This document shows positions 24,912-35,434 of a stretch of DNA of 64,000 nucleotides, one piece after another. The stretch is taken from assembly GCF_014207985.1 (NCBI RefSeq), contig NZ_JACHMI010000001.1, forward strand, positions 10,709,001-10,773,000. Direction: 5' to 3'. Both the position numbers and the translations under genes were made by a program. The first letter of the stretch is position 1; each line of letters starts with the position of its first letter. Under the pieces are notes generated by a model. It did no database searches and was not told where the DNA came from. It saw only the letters and a list, made by a program, of their open reading frames with translations. The stretch is from Nonomuraea rubra (GTDB lineage: Bacteria > Actinomycetota > Actinomycetes > Streptosporangiales > Streptosporangiaceae).

Positions 24912-24927
24912 GGCCCCTGCAACCATG

Positions 24928-24942
24928 CGACAACGGTTTTCA
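24928..24942 (-). promoter_or_regulatory. Candidate Zur box upstream of rpmE2
   Basis: Read on the minus strand this is TGAAAACCGTTGTCG, matching about 11 of 15 positions of the actinobacterial Zur consensus TGAAAATCATTTTCA. It lies 16 bp before the rpmE2 start and overlaps the 3' end of the SDR gene. Confidence 0.45.
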
Positions 24943-25680
24943 TTCCCTGGCTTCCGGATCGAGCCCGAGCACGGTACGGCCGCCGTCCACCGGGATCTTG
25001 GCGCCGTTGACGAAGGCGGCGTCCGGCGAGAGCAGGTGCGCCACCACGGAGGCCACCTCCGCGGGGGTGGCGACCCTGCCCAGCGGGTGCAGCCTGGCCA
25101 ACTCCGCCTCCATCTCCGGCGTGCGCTGCCGCTCGTACCGCTCCGTGGCCACCGAGCCGGGGGCCACGGTGTTGACCCGGATGCCGTGCCTGCCGTACTC
25201 GACGGCGAGTGCCCTGGTCAGCCCCTCCGTCGCGGCCTTGGCCGTGGAGTAGGGGAGGCTGCCGGGCACGGCCCTGGTGGCCTGGTGGGAGGTGACGTTC
25301 ACGATGGCGCCGGGGGTGCCGGCGTCCAGGAAGTGGCGTACGGCGGTGGCGCAGCCCACCACCGCGAGGTCGAGGTTGGCCGCGATCAGCGCTCTGACCT
25401 CGGAGACCGGGGACGAGTGCACGGAGACGTCCCGGAACACGGCGGCGTTGTTGACCCAGCCGACCAGGTCGCCCGACTCCTGGGCCAGGTCGGCGGCCCA
25501 GGCGGCGACCTCCTCGTCGGCCGCGTCGCCGATCACCGGGACGACCCTGGGGCCGGCCCAGCCGAGCGCGTCCTTGTCGTGCTCGATGACCACCACGACG
25601 TTCCGGTCCCCGAGGAGCCGTTCGGCCACGGCCCTGCCGATGCCGCGCCCGCCGCCGGTCACCACGTACGAAAGAGTCAT
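24940..25680 (-). CDS. Short-chain dehydrogenase/reductase
   Basis: A 246-residue NAD(P)-dependent oxidoreductase with Rossmann motif TGGGRGIG (8-15), NNAA, catalytic Ser in VNVTSH and Tyr/Lys in PYSTAKAA. The end VDGGRTVLG is typical. Substrate unknown. TAACGT (25687-25692) is 6 nt before the ATG, and CCGAC-N5-GTCGG overlaps it, a possible operator. Divergent from the MFS transporter, so they may share regulation. Confidence 0.88.
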   Translation of the reverse strand: MTLSYVVTGGGRGIGRAVAERLLGDRNVVVVIEHDKDALGWAGPRVVPVIGDAADEEVAAWAADLAQESGDLVGWVNNAAVFRDVSVHSSPVSEVRALIAANLDLAVVGCATAVRHFLDAGTPGAIVNVTSHQATRAVPGSLPYSTAKAATEGLTRALAVEYGRHGIRVNTVAPGSVATERYERQRTPEMEAELARLHPLGRVATPAEVASVVAHLLSPDAAFVNGAKIPVDGGRTVLGLDPEARE

Positions 25681-25747
25681 GATCCGACGTTATGTCGGTA
25701 AGGCGGGAATTCATGGAAATTCTTCGATGGCGAAGTGACCTTTATCA

Positions 25748-25759
25748 CCGTATTTACGG
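25748..25759. promoter_or_regulatory. Palindrome next to MFS start (possible operator)
   Basis: CCGTA-TT-TACGG forms a 12-bp inverted repeat ending 3 bp before the GTG start, in the 82-bp divergent gap. A regulator bound here would block translation-proximal transcription. No regulator gene is adjacent. Confidence 0.35.
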
Positions 25760-25762
25760 CAG

Positions 25763-26968
25763 GTGAACGGGAACAACTCCAGCGTGATCGCGAACGCGGG
25801 ACCGAAAGCGCCGGCGCGAATGATCGGCGCACTCGCGATCACGCAGACCGCCGGATACGGCATTCTCTATTACGCGTTCTCCGTGTTCATCCCGCCCATG
25901 TCGCGCGAACTCCAGGCCGGGGTCGCGCAGCTCACCGGGGCGATCACGCTGTCCGTGCTGGTGTCGGGACTCGTCGCGCCGCTCATCGGGCGCTGGCTCG
26001 ACCGGCGCGGCGGCCGCGGGCTGATGACGGCCGGGTCCGTGCTGGGCGCGCTGGCGGTGCTGGCCTGGTCGCAGGTGCGCTCGGTGGCGCAGCTCTACCT
26101 CGTGTGCGGGGTGCTGGGCGTGGCGTCGGCCATGGTGCTGTACGAGGCGGCGTTCGCGGTGATCGTGGCCTGGTTCGACGCGACCCGGCGGGCGCGGGCC
26201 CTGCTGGCGGTGACGGTGGTGGCCGGGTTCGCCTCCAGCATCTTCCTGCCTCTGACGGGGCTCCTGGTGGAGCTGTACGGGTGGCGGCAGGCGCTGGTCA
26301 TCCTGGCCGCCGGGTACGCGCTGACCGCCGTGCCCCTGCACGCGCTGGCCGTACGGAGCCGGGCCGCGCCCGCCCACGCGGATCGGGGGGAGATCGTGGG
26401 GGCGGCGCTGCGCGAGCGGCCGTTCTGGCTGCTGGCGGCGGCCTTCCTGACGCAGACCGGGGCCGTGGCGGTCATGGGGGTGCTGCTGGTCACGTACCTG
26501 ATCGCGCTCGGGCACCCGCCGGTGTTCGCGGCCGGGGTGGCCGGGCTGCTCGGGGTGCTGTCGGTGACCGGACGGCTGGTGACCACCGGCTTGCAGGCGC
26601 GGTGGCCGGTCGCGCTGATCACGGCGGCCATGTTCGGGTTGCAGGGGCTGGCGGCCGTGCTCCTGCCGATGGTCGGGCACGGGGCCGCCGGGGCGGTGGT
26701 GGCGGTGGTGCTGTTCGGGCTGGGGTTCGGGGTCGGGACGATCGCGCGGCCCGCGCTGCTCGCCGACCGGTACGGGACGGCCGCGTACGCGTCGCTGAGC
26801 GGGGCGCTCGCGTTGCCCATCACCGTGGCCAAGGCCGTGGCGCCGCTGGTGGCGGCCGGGATCGCGCAGGTGGCGGGGTATCCGGCGGTGATGGGGGCGG
26901 TGGCGGCCGCCTGCGTGCTGGGGGCGCTGTCGCTGGTGGTGTACGACAGGTCGCGACCAGCGTCATGA
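25763..26968 (+). CDS. MFS transporter
   Basis: A 401-residue major facilitator with about 12 hydrophobic segments and the loop motif GRWLDRRGGRGL between helices 2 and 3, a variant of the MFS A motif. It probably exports or imports a small metabolite using the proton gradient; the substrate is unknown. GTG 25763 has only a weak upstream site; the ATG at residue 20 (25820) is a possible alternative, just before the first helix. Confidence 0.85.
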   Translation: MNGNNSSVIANAGPKAPARMIGALAITQTAGYGILYYAFSVFIPPMSRELQAGVAQLTGAITLSVLVSGLVAPLIGRWLDRRGGRGLMTAGSVLGALAVLAWSQVRSVAQLYLVCGVLGVASAMVLYEAAFAVIVAWFDATRRARALLAVTVVAGFASSIFLPLTGLLVELYGWRQALVILAAGYALTAVPLHALAVRSRAAPAHADRGEIVGAALRERPFWLLAAAFLTQTGAVAVMGVLLVTYLIALGHPPVFAAGVAGLLGVLSVTGRLVTTGLQARWPVALITAAMFGLQGLAAVLLPMVGHGAAGAVVAVVLFGLGFGVGTIARPALLADRYGTAAYASLSGALALPITVAKAVAPLVAAGIAQVAGYPAVMGAVAAACVLGALSLVVYDRSRPAS

Positions 26969-27062
26969 GGTCGCCCCGGTCGGTTCGGGATCGGCGGCAT
27001 GAGTCGCCCCGGTCGAGTGCCGGCAGGTCGTGGCCGGCGGGATGAGGTCGCGCTCGGCCGAG
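26964..27062. repeat. Three degenerate intergenic repeats
   Basis: ATGAGGTCGCCCCGGTCGG at 26965, ATGAGTCGCCCCGGTCGAG at 26999 and ATGAGGTCGCGCTCGGCCG at 27042 are imperfect copies spaced 34-43 bp apart, between the MFS gene and recQ. They begin in the last bases of the MFS gene. No function is apparent. Confidence 0.35.
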
Positions 27063-27178
27063 TGTCGGCCGGGGCGGCTACCATCGCCCAGAGGCACGCG
27101 GGCAGGTGCCGGCGCTGCCTCTCTCCGCCATCGGCGGAACTGACGATCCGCACATCCCCGAACACGTAAGGTAGCCGC

Positions 27179-29032
<1,854 letters not shown>

Positions 29033-29085
29033 CGTCGAGACGCGGGCCCGGGCGAGGTGGCCGGCGTGGTGATGGGCGGCACAGC

Positions 29086-29205
29086 GTTAGCCGGCACAGC
29101 GTTAGCCGGCACAGCGTTAGCCGGCACAGCGTTAGCCGGCACAGCGTTAGCCGGCACAGCGTTAGCCGGCACAGCGTTAGCCGGCACAGCGTTAGCCGGC
29201 ACAGT
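29086..29205. repeat. 15-bp tandem repeat, eight copies
   Basis: Seven exact copies of GTTAGCCGGCACAGC and an eighth differing only in the last base lie head to tail, with half-copies on both sides. Because 15 is a multiple of three, frames stay open: on the plus strand GTG 29057 would give a 102-residue protein with repeated ALAGT, on the minus strand NAVPA repeats. No good ribosome site or homology supports either. The array lies 54 bp after recQ and copy number is likely to vary between strains. Confidence 0.92.
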
Positions 29206-29510
29206 GTTGGGCGGCGTGGTGATGGCGACGGCCGCACGAAGAACGGTCGTCGCCACCACGTTGATCGGCCTGCCCGCGGCAGTCGCATGTGCGCCGCCTC
29301 GCGGATCGGCCGGAAGGTCCCCGTTCCCCTGGCACGGTGTGGTCCGCGTGGCCGCCCCGGCGTGACGGGTCGGCCATTACCGATCTTCTCACCGTATCGG
29401 GCATGACGTCGCGGGTTCCGCCAAGTGTGGTGCCGCGATCTGTGGTCTGACATTGCCGTACAGGGTGATCGTACGGCGTGGGGGCGGCGGATGTGAGTGC
29501 GGGAGGTCGT
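29206..29510. other. Intergenic region after the tandem repeat
   Basis: About 300 bp between the repeat array and the convergent gene at 29511. The only structure I see is the perfect inverted repeat GCCGTAC-N9-GTACGGC at 29455-29477, without a T tract; it could be a weak terminator or a binding site. No supported gene. Confidence 0.4.
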
Positions 29511-30239
29511 TCAGTTGTGGACGGGCCAGCCCGGGTGGCGGCCGAGGTGGGCGAGGAGGTGGTCCTGGGCGGGCGCGGACATGGGCACGGTGACCGGGCG
29601 GGCGAACTGCGCGGGGCGGTCGGCGCGGGTGACGAACAGGTGGGCCAGGTCCAGCAGTTCCTCTGCCAGGAGCGGCGGGATCGGGTGGTGCTCGCCACAG
29701 GCCCTGGCCACGTCCCAGGCGTGCGCGGCGATCTCGATGGCGCCGGCCGCGGCCACCATCGGGCTGGTCAGGTGGCGGTCGTGGATGGTGACGAGGTCGG
29801 CGGTGGTCGCGGCGATCCACCGGCCGAGCACCTCCGTGGCGCTGTCCCTGAGCACGAGCGCGGGGTTGCGGGTCCACAGCGCCGGCGCCGCCGGCGGATC
29901 GCCCGCGGCACCCGTCCCCCGCCCGGCGGGCAGCCCACCGGCCCGGTCGCATGCGGGCGTGGTCGTGGTGCGGGCGTGCACGGCCGGGTCCGCGGACCGG
30001 ACGTGGGCGGTGCGGTCCGCGAGCTCGGGGCCGGTGCGGATGTGGCCGGCGGCGGCCTCGTGCAGCGTCTGGAGCGAGTCGCCCAGGTGGTGGAGCAGCC
30101 GCTGGAGGTTCCAGGCCGCGCAGGGCGTGGGGCGGCAGAGCGCGGCGGGGGTCACGACGCGCAGGCTGCCGAGCGCGTAGTCGATCGCCCGCTCCAGCAG
30201 CGCCACGCCGGCGGTCAGTGCACGTTTCTGGTCGCTCAT
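29511..30239 (-). CDS. TIGR03086-like DinB-fold metal-binding protein
   Basis: A 242-residue protein with the N-terminal pattern TPCAAWNLQRLLHHLGDSL and, near 185, AAHAWDVARACGE, as in TIGR03086/maleylpyruvate isomerase-like proteins that bind a divalent metal through His residues. An unusual Pro/Ala/Arg-rich insert (about 88-118) interrupts the helical bundle. ATG 30239 is supported by GAGGAGGCG just upstream. Function unknown. Confidence 0.7.
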   Translation of the reverse strand: MSDQKRALTAGVALLERAIDYALGSLRVVTPAALCRPTPCAAWNLQRLLHHLGDSLQTLHEAAAGHIRTGPELADRTAHVRSADPAVHARTTTTPACDRAGGLPAGRGTGAAGDPPAAPALWTRNPALVLRDSATEVLGRWIAATTADLVTIHDRHLTSPMVAAAGAIEIAAHAWDVARACGEHHPIPPLLAEELLDLAHLFVTRADRPAQFARPVTVPMSAPAQDHLLAHLGRHPGWPVHN

Positions 30240-30372
30240 GTCGCCTCCTCGTTAATGCAGACCCAGCGGAAGGTGAAAAGTCATCGCCTCAGGGCCGGGC
30301 ACGTCCGTCGCCGCGCGGGGGGAGGCACTGCTTGGCCGAGCGCGAGGCTTGCGCATCCGGTGAGCGAGCCGG

Positions 30373-30471
30373 ATGTGGGGCCTGTTCGTCGGGCGGGAGG
30401 GCCGGGCGCAAGGGCCTGCTCGTCCGGCGGGAGGGCCCGAATGTGGGGCCTGTTCGTCGGGCGGGGGAGCC
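30373..30471. repeat. Three imperfect direct repeats upstream of the CocE-like hydrolase
   Basis: Copies of GGGGCCTGTTCGTCGGGCGG (with variants) occur at about 30373-30403, 30411-30439 and 30441-30471. The last ends about 30 bp before the hydrolase start, so the array occupies its promoter region. Simple expansion or a binding-site cluster are both possible. Confidence 0.6.
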
Positions 30472-30501
30472 GTACGCTGGGGCGGAGCGGAAGGATCTGC
30501 C

Positions 30502-32130
30502 ATGGGGATGCTCAGCAGACTGTTCGATCGGCTTCTCGGCCTGCCCGAGGCCACCACTCCTGAGATCGAGATCGCCCGCGACCTGCGCGTTCCGATGCCC
30601 GACGGGATCGTGTTGCACGCCGACCGCTACCGGCCGCGCGGGTCGGAGCCGCTGCCGGTGGTGCTGATCCGCACGCCGTACGGGAAGCACAGGCTCGTCG
30701 CCAGCGGGACGGCCCGGGTGCTGGCGCGGCGCGGGATGCAGGTCGTGGTGCAGGACGCCAGGGGCACGTTCGGCTCGGGTGGCCGGTTCTCGGCCTTCCA
30801 TCAGGAGAAGGCGGACGGCCTGGCGACGGCCGGCTGGTTGCGGGAGCAGCCGTGGTGCGACGGGCGGCTGGCGATGGCCGGGGCGAGCTATGTCGGGTTC
30901 ACGCAGTGGGCGGTCGGGCCGTACCTCGATCCGCCGCTGGAGGCGATGTGCCTGGGCGTGACGGCCAGCGAGTTCAGGACGACGTTCTATCCGGGCGGCG
31001 TGTTCGCCCTGCACAACCTGCTGTCCTGGGCAGCCCTCCTCGGCACGCAGGAGGAGGCGCCGCTGGGCGGGCTGCTGCCCGATCCGCGCGGGGAGCGCCG
31101 GGTGCGGCGGGCCATGGCGCACGTACCGATCGGCAGGTCGGACGTGGCCGCGATCGGGAAGCAGGTGCCGTTCCTGCGGGAGGCCGCCGCGCACGCCGGG
31201 GCCGGCGACGCCTTCTGGACGGACGTCGACAACAGCGCCGCCGCGGTCAAGATGACGACTCCGACCAGCATGGTCACCGGCTGGTGGGACCTGCTGCTGC
31301 CCGCGCAGCTCCGCGACTACGCCGCGCTGCGCGAGGCCGGACGGCGCAGCCGCATCCTGATCGGTCCGTGGGGGCACGATCCCGGTGCGGTGCGGGCGTT
31401 GCTGGCCGAGGAGGTGTCGTGGCTGTCGGCTCACCTGCTCGGCGACACCGCCCAGCTCCAGCGCTCCCCCGTACGGCTCTACCTGCAACGGGCCGATCGC
31501 TGGCTGGACTTCGAGCAGTGGCCGCCCCCGCAGTCGGCGCCGACCCCGCTGCACCTGCTCCCGTACGGCAGGCTCGGCTGGAGCGCGCCCGGCGAGAGCG
31601 CCCCGGACGTGTTCGCCTACGATCCCGCGCACCCCACCCGCTCGGTGGGCGGGCCGCTCCTGGACATGCGCGAGTCGAAGCAGCGCGACAACCGCGCCAT
31701 CGAGGCCCGGCCCGACGTGCTCGTCTACACGGGCGCGCCGCTCCCCCGCGATCTCGACCTGATCGGCCCCGTCTCGGCGACCGTGTACGTGCGGACGGAC
31801 ACGGGGCACGCCGACGTGTTCGTCCGGGTGTGCGACGTGGACCCGGCGGGCGTGTCGCGCAACGTCACCGACGGCATCCTGCGGCTGCCAGCCGGGAGCG
31901 AGGGCGTGGTCAAGGCCGAGGTGGAGCTGCATCCGACGGGGTACCGGTTCCTACGCGGGCACCGGCTGCGGGTGCAGGTGGCGGGCGGGGCGTTCCCGAG
32001 GTTCGCGCGCAACCACGGGACCGGCGAGCCGGTGGGTGAGGCGGTGCGGACGCGGCCTACGCGATTCGAGATCTTCCACGACGCGGGGCGGCCGTCGTCG
32101 ATCACCTTGCCGGTGTTCGGGGGGCGGTAA
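30502..32130 (+). CDS. CocE/NonD-family hydrolase (X-Pro dipeptidyl-peptidase S15 fold)
   Basis: A 542-residue serine hydrolase. The alpha/beta domain includes VVVQDARGTFGSGGRF and the nucleophile elbow AGASYVGFTQW. TGWWDLLLPAQLRDY and IGPWGH supply the acid/His region, and the C-terminal jelly-roll typical of CocE has VSRNVTDGILRL. The family cleaves acyl esters or X-Pro peptides; substrate unknown. No signal peptide. ATG 30502 has GGAAGGAT about 8 nt upstream; longer upstream frames run through the repeats and are rejected. Confidence 0.85.
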   Translation: MGMLSRLFDRLLGLPEATTPEIEIARDLRVPMPDGIVLHADRYRPRGSEPLPVVLIRTPYGKHRLVASGTARVLARRGMQVVVQDARGTFGSGGRFSAFHQEKADGLATAGWLREQPWCDGRLAMAGASYVGFTQWAVGPYLDPPLEAMCLGVTASEFRTTFYPGGVFALHNLLSWAALLGTQEEAPLGGLLPDPRGERRVRRAMAHVPIGRSDVAAIGKQVPFLREAAAHAGAGDAFWTDVDNSAAAVKMTTPTSMVTGWWDLLLPAQLRDYAALREAGRRSRILIGPWGHDPGAVRALLAEEVSWLSAHLLGDTAQLQRSPVRLYLQRADRWLDFEQWPPPQSAPTPLHLLPYGRLGWSAPGESAPDVFAYDPAHPTRSVGGPLLDMRESKQRDNRAIEARPDVLVYTGAPLPRDLDLIGPVSATVYVRTDTGHADVFVRVCDVDPAGVSRNVTDGILRLPAGSEGVVKAEVELHPTGYRFLRGHRLRVQVAGGAFPRFARNHGTGEPVGEAVRTRPTRFEIFHDAGRPSSITLPVFGGR

Positions 32131-32182
32131 GCGGCTGGAACCTTTCGCTCGCGGCTCGGGTAATGAGGGCGAGGAGGTTCTG

Positions 32183-32752
32183 GTGCGGTTGATGAGGGTT
32201 CGGGCCGGAGTGGTGGCGGCGGTGGCCGTGGTGGTGACCGTGGTGGTGGCGGGCGGCGGGTGTGCGGGCGGCGTTCCGGCCGGTGACGGGGCCGCCGGGA
32301 CGGCCGGTGGCATGCGTACGAGCCCGCAGGCTGCCGGTGGGGAGGCCAGCCCGGGTGCTACCGGTGGGGTGGAGGCGCGTTCGCGTGCTACCGGTGCCGG
32401 GTGCAACGGCACGTCGGTGTTCGAGGGGGACGGCTTTCCCGAGGTGCGCGGGACGGCGCGGGACGCGGAGCTCTGGGGGCTGCTGTTCGTACGGGCGACG
32501 CCTCTCCGCGCGGGTGACGAGGTCAAGATCGTGTGGCGGATGACCGGCGAGGGGCCGTTGCGGATCAGGGCCGTCCATCCTGATGGGACCGCCGCCGAGC
32601 GGGTCTGGGGCCCTGAGGAGCACGGGGGGTCGAGCTGGCGGCGGCCCGGGCAGGAGTGGGGCACCGGGTTCGTGTTCCCGAAGCCGGGCTGCTGGAAGGT
32701 CGAGCTGTCCCGCAGCCGGGGGTCGGGTCACGTCTGGCTGCCCGTCCGCTGA
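32183..32752 (+). CDS. Small secreted lipoprotein of unknown function
   Basis: A 189-residue protein with a hydrophobic N-terminus ending VVVAGGGC (an imperfect lipobox), a low-complexity Gly/Ala/Thr stretch to about residue 70, then a beta domain. The domain carries EVKIVWRMTGEGPLRIRA and the ending GFVFPKPGCWKVEL, a pattern seen in small actinomycete cell-surface proteins. GAGGAGG 5 nt before GTG 32183 decides the start. Role unknown. Confidence 0.7.
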   Translation: MRLMRVRAGVVAAVAVVVTVVVAGGGCAGGVPAGDGAAGTAGGMRTSPQAAGGEASPGATGGVEARSRATGAGCNGTSVFEGDGFPEVRGTARDAELWGLLFVRATPLRAGDEVKIVWRMTGEGPLRIRAVHPDGTAAERVWGPEEHGGSSWRRPGQEWGTGFVFPKPGCWKVELSRSRGSGHVWLPVR

Positions 32753-32810
32753 CTTACCGGCCGCCTGGGGTGGCGGCCGGCTGCGGGCAGGACGGAAGCG
32801 GGCTGAGGTG

Positions 32811-33623
32811 TCAGGTCGTGGGCAGGGTGCGGTCGATGAAGGACGTGACGTCGTCGAGGACCTCGTCCTTGTTGGTCTCGTTGAACACCTCGTGCCGGGC
32901 CCCCGGATAGATCCTCTCCGTCAGGTCGCTGCCCCTGACCGCCGCGATCCCGGCACGACTGCCGGGCAGCGGCACGAGCTGGTCGTCGTCCCCGTGCACC
33001 CACAGCGTGGGCAGCGCGCCGAACGTGCCGCCCTTGGCGATCGCCTCCAGCGTGGCCGCGAACGCCTCCAGCGTCACGCGCTTGAACGGCCCGTGCCACA
33101 CCAGCGGGTCGGCGGCGTACGCGGTACCCACCGACAGGTCGCGGGAGAGCGTGCCCGGGTCGATCGGCACGTCCGGCGGCTCCTCGAACGCCAGTAGCTC
33201 CGGCACCACCGCCCACTCCCCGATCACCGGCCCCGACAGCACGAGCGCGGTCAGGCCGGAGGCGTACCGCTGGGCGTAGCGGGCCGCGATCATGCCGCCC
33301 ATCGAGTGGCCGATCAGCACCACGGGCACGCCGGGGTGCTCCGCCCTGGCATGCTCCTCGACGGCGTGCACGTCGGTGACCACGTCCTCGAAGTCCTCGA
33401 CGAGCACCCTGTCACCTTCGGACTTGCCGTGCCCCATGTGGTCGAGGCCGTAGACGGCGGCGCCGTGGCGGACCAGCCGGTCGGCCACGTACTCGTAGCG
33501 GCCGATGTGCTCGCCGTACCCGTGGACCAGGATCGCGAGGTATCGCGGCTGTTCGTGGGGCCATTCGCGGACCGTGTTGCGGCCCTTCGTGCCGGTGAAG
33601 GTGTGCTCGCGTGCTTCCGCCAT
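32811..33623 (-). CDS. Monoacylglycerol lipase-like alpha/beta hydrolase
   Basis: A 270-residue hydrolase with oxyanion HGYGEH (about 36-41), nucleophile GHSMGG, Asp in VHGDDD and catalytic His in GARHEVFNE, which closely follows the monoglyceride lipase/lysophospholipase family. It hydrolyses monoacylglycerols or similar esters. I chose ATG 33623 because GGAG precedes it and family members begin near MAEAREHTF. No signal peptide. Divergent from ogt. Confidence 0.88.
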   Translation of the reverse strand: MAEAREHTFTGTKGRNTVREWPHEQPRYLAILVHGYGEHIGRYEYVADRLVRHGAAVYGLDHMGHGKSEGDRVLVEDFEDVVTDVHAVEEHARAEHPGVPVVLIGHSMGGMIAARYAQRYASGLTALVLSGPVIGEWAVVPELLAFEEPPDVPIDPGTLSRDLSVGTAYAADPLVWHGPFKRVTLEAFAATLEAIAKGGTFGALPTLWVHGDDDQLVPLPGSRAGIAAVRGSDLTERIYPGARHEVFNETNKDEVLDDVTSFIDRTLPTT

Positions 33624-33728
33624 GCTCACTCCTAGCTCGAAAGTGAGGTGAGCGTACGCCACGGAAGGCGACGGCCGCGACGTCCGAAAACCGCCGACCT
33701 TCCGGCGCCCGCCGGTGTTGTAGAGAGT

Positions 33729-34217
33729 ATGGACATCTACACCACGATCGACAGCCCGCTGGGCGAGATCCTGCTCGCGGGGGACGGCACGGCGCTGACC
33801 CGCGTGTCGTTCGACGTGGCCGCCTCAGGGGTCGAAGCGAGTCAGGGGCACGAGCTGTTCGGCGAGGCGGAGCGGCAGCTCGGGGAGTACTTCGCGGGCG
33901 AGCGCACCTCCTTCGACCTGCCGCTCGGGCCGCGCGGCACCGCGTTCCAGGAGCGGGTGTGGGCGGAGCTGGCGCGGCTCCCGTACGGGACCACGACCAG
34001 CTACGGCGTGCTCGCCGCACGCGTCGGCGCGCCCGCCGACCGGATCCGCGCCGTGGGCGGGGCCGTCGGCGCGAACCCGCTGCTGGTCCTGCTGCCCTGC
34101 CACCGCGTCGTCGCCGCCGACGGCGCCCTGACGGGGTACGCGGGCGGCCTCGAACGCAAGCGCGCGCTGCTCACGCTCGAAGGCGTGCTGCAGCCCCAGC
34201 TCTGGAGCACGCCGTGA
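33729..34217 (+). CDS. ogt: Methylated-DNA--[protein]-cysteine S-methyltransferase
   Basis: A 162-residue suicide repair protein that moves the alkyl group from O6-alkylguanine to its own cysteine. The active site is LLPCHRVV (Cys about 122), preceded by GTAFQERVWAELARLPYGTT and a downstream YAGGLERKRALL. It overlaps the following dioxygenase gene by GTGA, forming a repair operon that ends with alkB. Confidence 0.93.
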   Translation: MDIYTTIDSPLGEILLAGDGTALTRVSFDVAASGVEASQGHELFGEAERQLGEYFAGERTSFDLPLGPRGTAFQERVWAELARLPYGTTTSYGVLAARVGAPADRIRAVGGAVGANPLLVLLPCHRVVAADGALTGYAGGLERKRALLTLEGVLQPQLWSTP

Positions 34218-34936
34218 ACACCGGAGAGATGACCGAGGAGACGAGGGTGGCCGCCGCCGACTGGACGAAGCTGGCGGCCGAGCTGGACGCGTACGGCTGC
34301 GCGCTGACGCCGCAACTCCTCACGCCCGAGGAGTGCGCGGAGATCTCCGCCCTGTACGACGAGGCCGGCTTCTTCCGCGCCACCATCGACATGGAGCGCT
34401 ACCGATTCGGAGCCGGGCAGTACCGGTACTTCGACCATCCGCTCCCACCCCTGGTGGACCGGCTGCGGGCGGCCTTCTACCCCCGGCTGCTGCCGATCGC
34501 CAGGGACTGGGCGGCCCGGCTGGGACAGCCCGCGCCCTGGCCGGACGACTTCGGCGAGTGGCTCGACCTGTGCCACCGGGCCGGCCAGACCCGGCCGACG
34601 CCCATCCTGCTGCGCTACCGCAAGAACGACTGGAACGCGCTCCACCGCGACCTGTACGGGGACCTGGTGTTCCCGATGCAGGTGGTGATCGGCCTCGACC
34701 GGCCGGGCGAGGACTACACGGGCGGCGAGTTCCTGCTGGTGGAGCAGCGGCCCCGGGCGCAGTCGCGGGGGACGGTGACGCTGCTGCCGCAGGGACACGG
34801 GCTGATCTTCACCACCCGCGACCGTCCCGTGCGGTCGTCACGCGGCTGGTCGGCCTCGCCCGTGCGGCACGGGGTGAGCACCGTACGCTCCGGGCTGCGG
34901 CACACGCTCGGCCTCGTCCTCCACGACGCGAAATGA
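34214..34936 (+). CDS. 2-oxoglutarate/Fe(II)-dependent oxygenase
   Basis: A 240-residue dioxygenase. The Fe(II) ligands appear as the HxD pair in ALHRDLYGD, the distal His in VRHGVS and a following Arg (TVRSGLRHTL) for 2-oxoglutarate. The N-terminus contains LLTPEECAEISALYDEAGFF, as in prolyl-hydroxylase-like proteins. Start GTG 34214 overlaps the ogt stop, and the end overlaps the next start (ATGA). Its place between ogt and alkB suggests a role in alkylation damage, but the substrate is unknown. Confidence 0.82.
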   Translation: MNTGEMTEETRVAAADWTKLAAELDAYGCALTPQLLTPEECAEISALYDEAGFFRATIDMERYRFGAGQYRYFDHPLPPLVDRLRAAFYPRLLPIARDWAARLGQPAPWPDDFGEWLDLCHRAGQTRPTPILLRYRKNDWNALHRDLYGDLVFPMQVVIGLDRPGEDYTGGEFLLVEQRPRAQSRGTVTLLPQGHGLIFTTRDRPVRSSRGWSASPVRHGVSTVRSGLRHTLGLVLHDAK

Positions 34937-35409
34937 CCGCGATGAGCGCCATGAGCGCAGGGCATCCCGGGCCTGCCGCCGCCGAGCTCGCGAAGGTGGT
35001 CGAGCTGGTACGGGCGCAGCGGCCCCGTACCGTCGTGATCGGGCACGGGCGGCAGGCCGGGCCCGTCGCCGAGGCGTTCGCGCAGGCGTGGGACGGGACC
35101 GTGCTGGCGGTGGTCGGGTGGCCCGAGGAGGCGGCCTCCTGGTTGCGGCAGGCCAGACGCTTCACGGCGGGTGAGCCGGAGGCCTGGGTGGTGGCGGGCG
35201 GCGCGCGGGGATGGGCCGGGATGAGCGAGCGGCTGCGGCGCAGCACGGGATGGGAGCCGGGCCGGACGTTCGGGTTCGCGGAGACGGCCGGGGCCGTGGC
35301 GATCGCGCCACCTGGGACCCTGGAGGGGATGCGCGGCGCCGACGGTGATGGAAGGGCGTGGCGGATCGGCCGTAACGTGATATTTCCGGATCTCTGGGAG
35401 GAGTCATGA
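34933..35409 (+). CDS. Conserved hypothetical protein in alkylation-repair cluster
   Basis: A 158-residue protein starting at ATG 34933, overlapping the oxygenase stop. It has a Rossmann-like pattern: TVVIGHGRQAGPVAEAFAQAW, then TVLAVVGWPEEAASWLRQAR and AWVVAGGARGWAGMSERL. No catalytic motif or named family is recognised. Translation coupling to ogt and the oxygenase implies a connected role. Confidence 0.65.
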   Translation: MTAMSAMSAGHPGPAAAELAKVVELVRAQRPRTVVIGHGRQAGPVAEAFAQAWDGTVLAVVGWPEEAASWLRQARRFTAGEPEAWVVAGGARGWAGMSERLRRSTGWEPGRTFGFAETAGAVAIAPPGTLEGMRGADGDGRAWRIGRNVIFPDLWEES

Positions 35410-35434
35410 CTGTCACACCGCCTCGGGAGCCGGC

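Noticed and set aside
27159..27176. Possible LexA/SOS box before recQ (CGAAC half-site)
   Set aside because: Only one half of the GAAC-N4-GTTC dyad is present.
29086..29205. CRISPR array
   Set aside because: The repeats are directly contiguous with no unique spacers and there are no cas genes.
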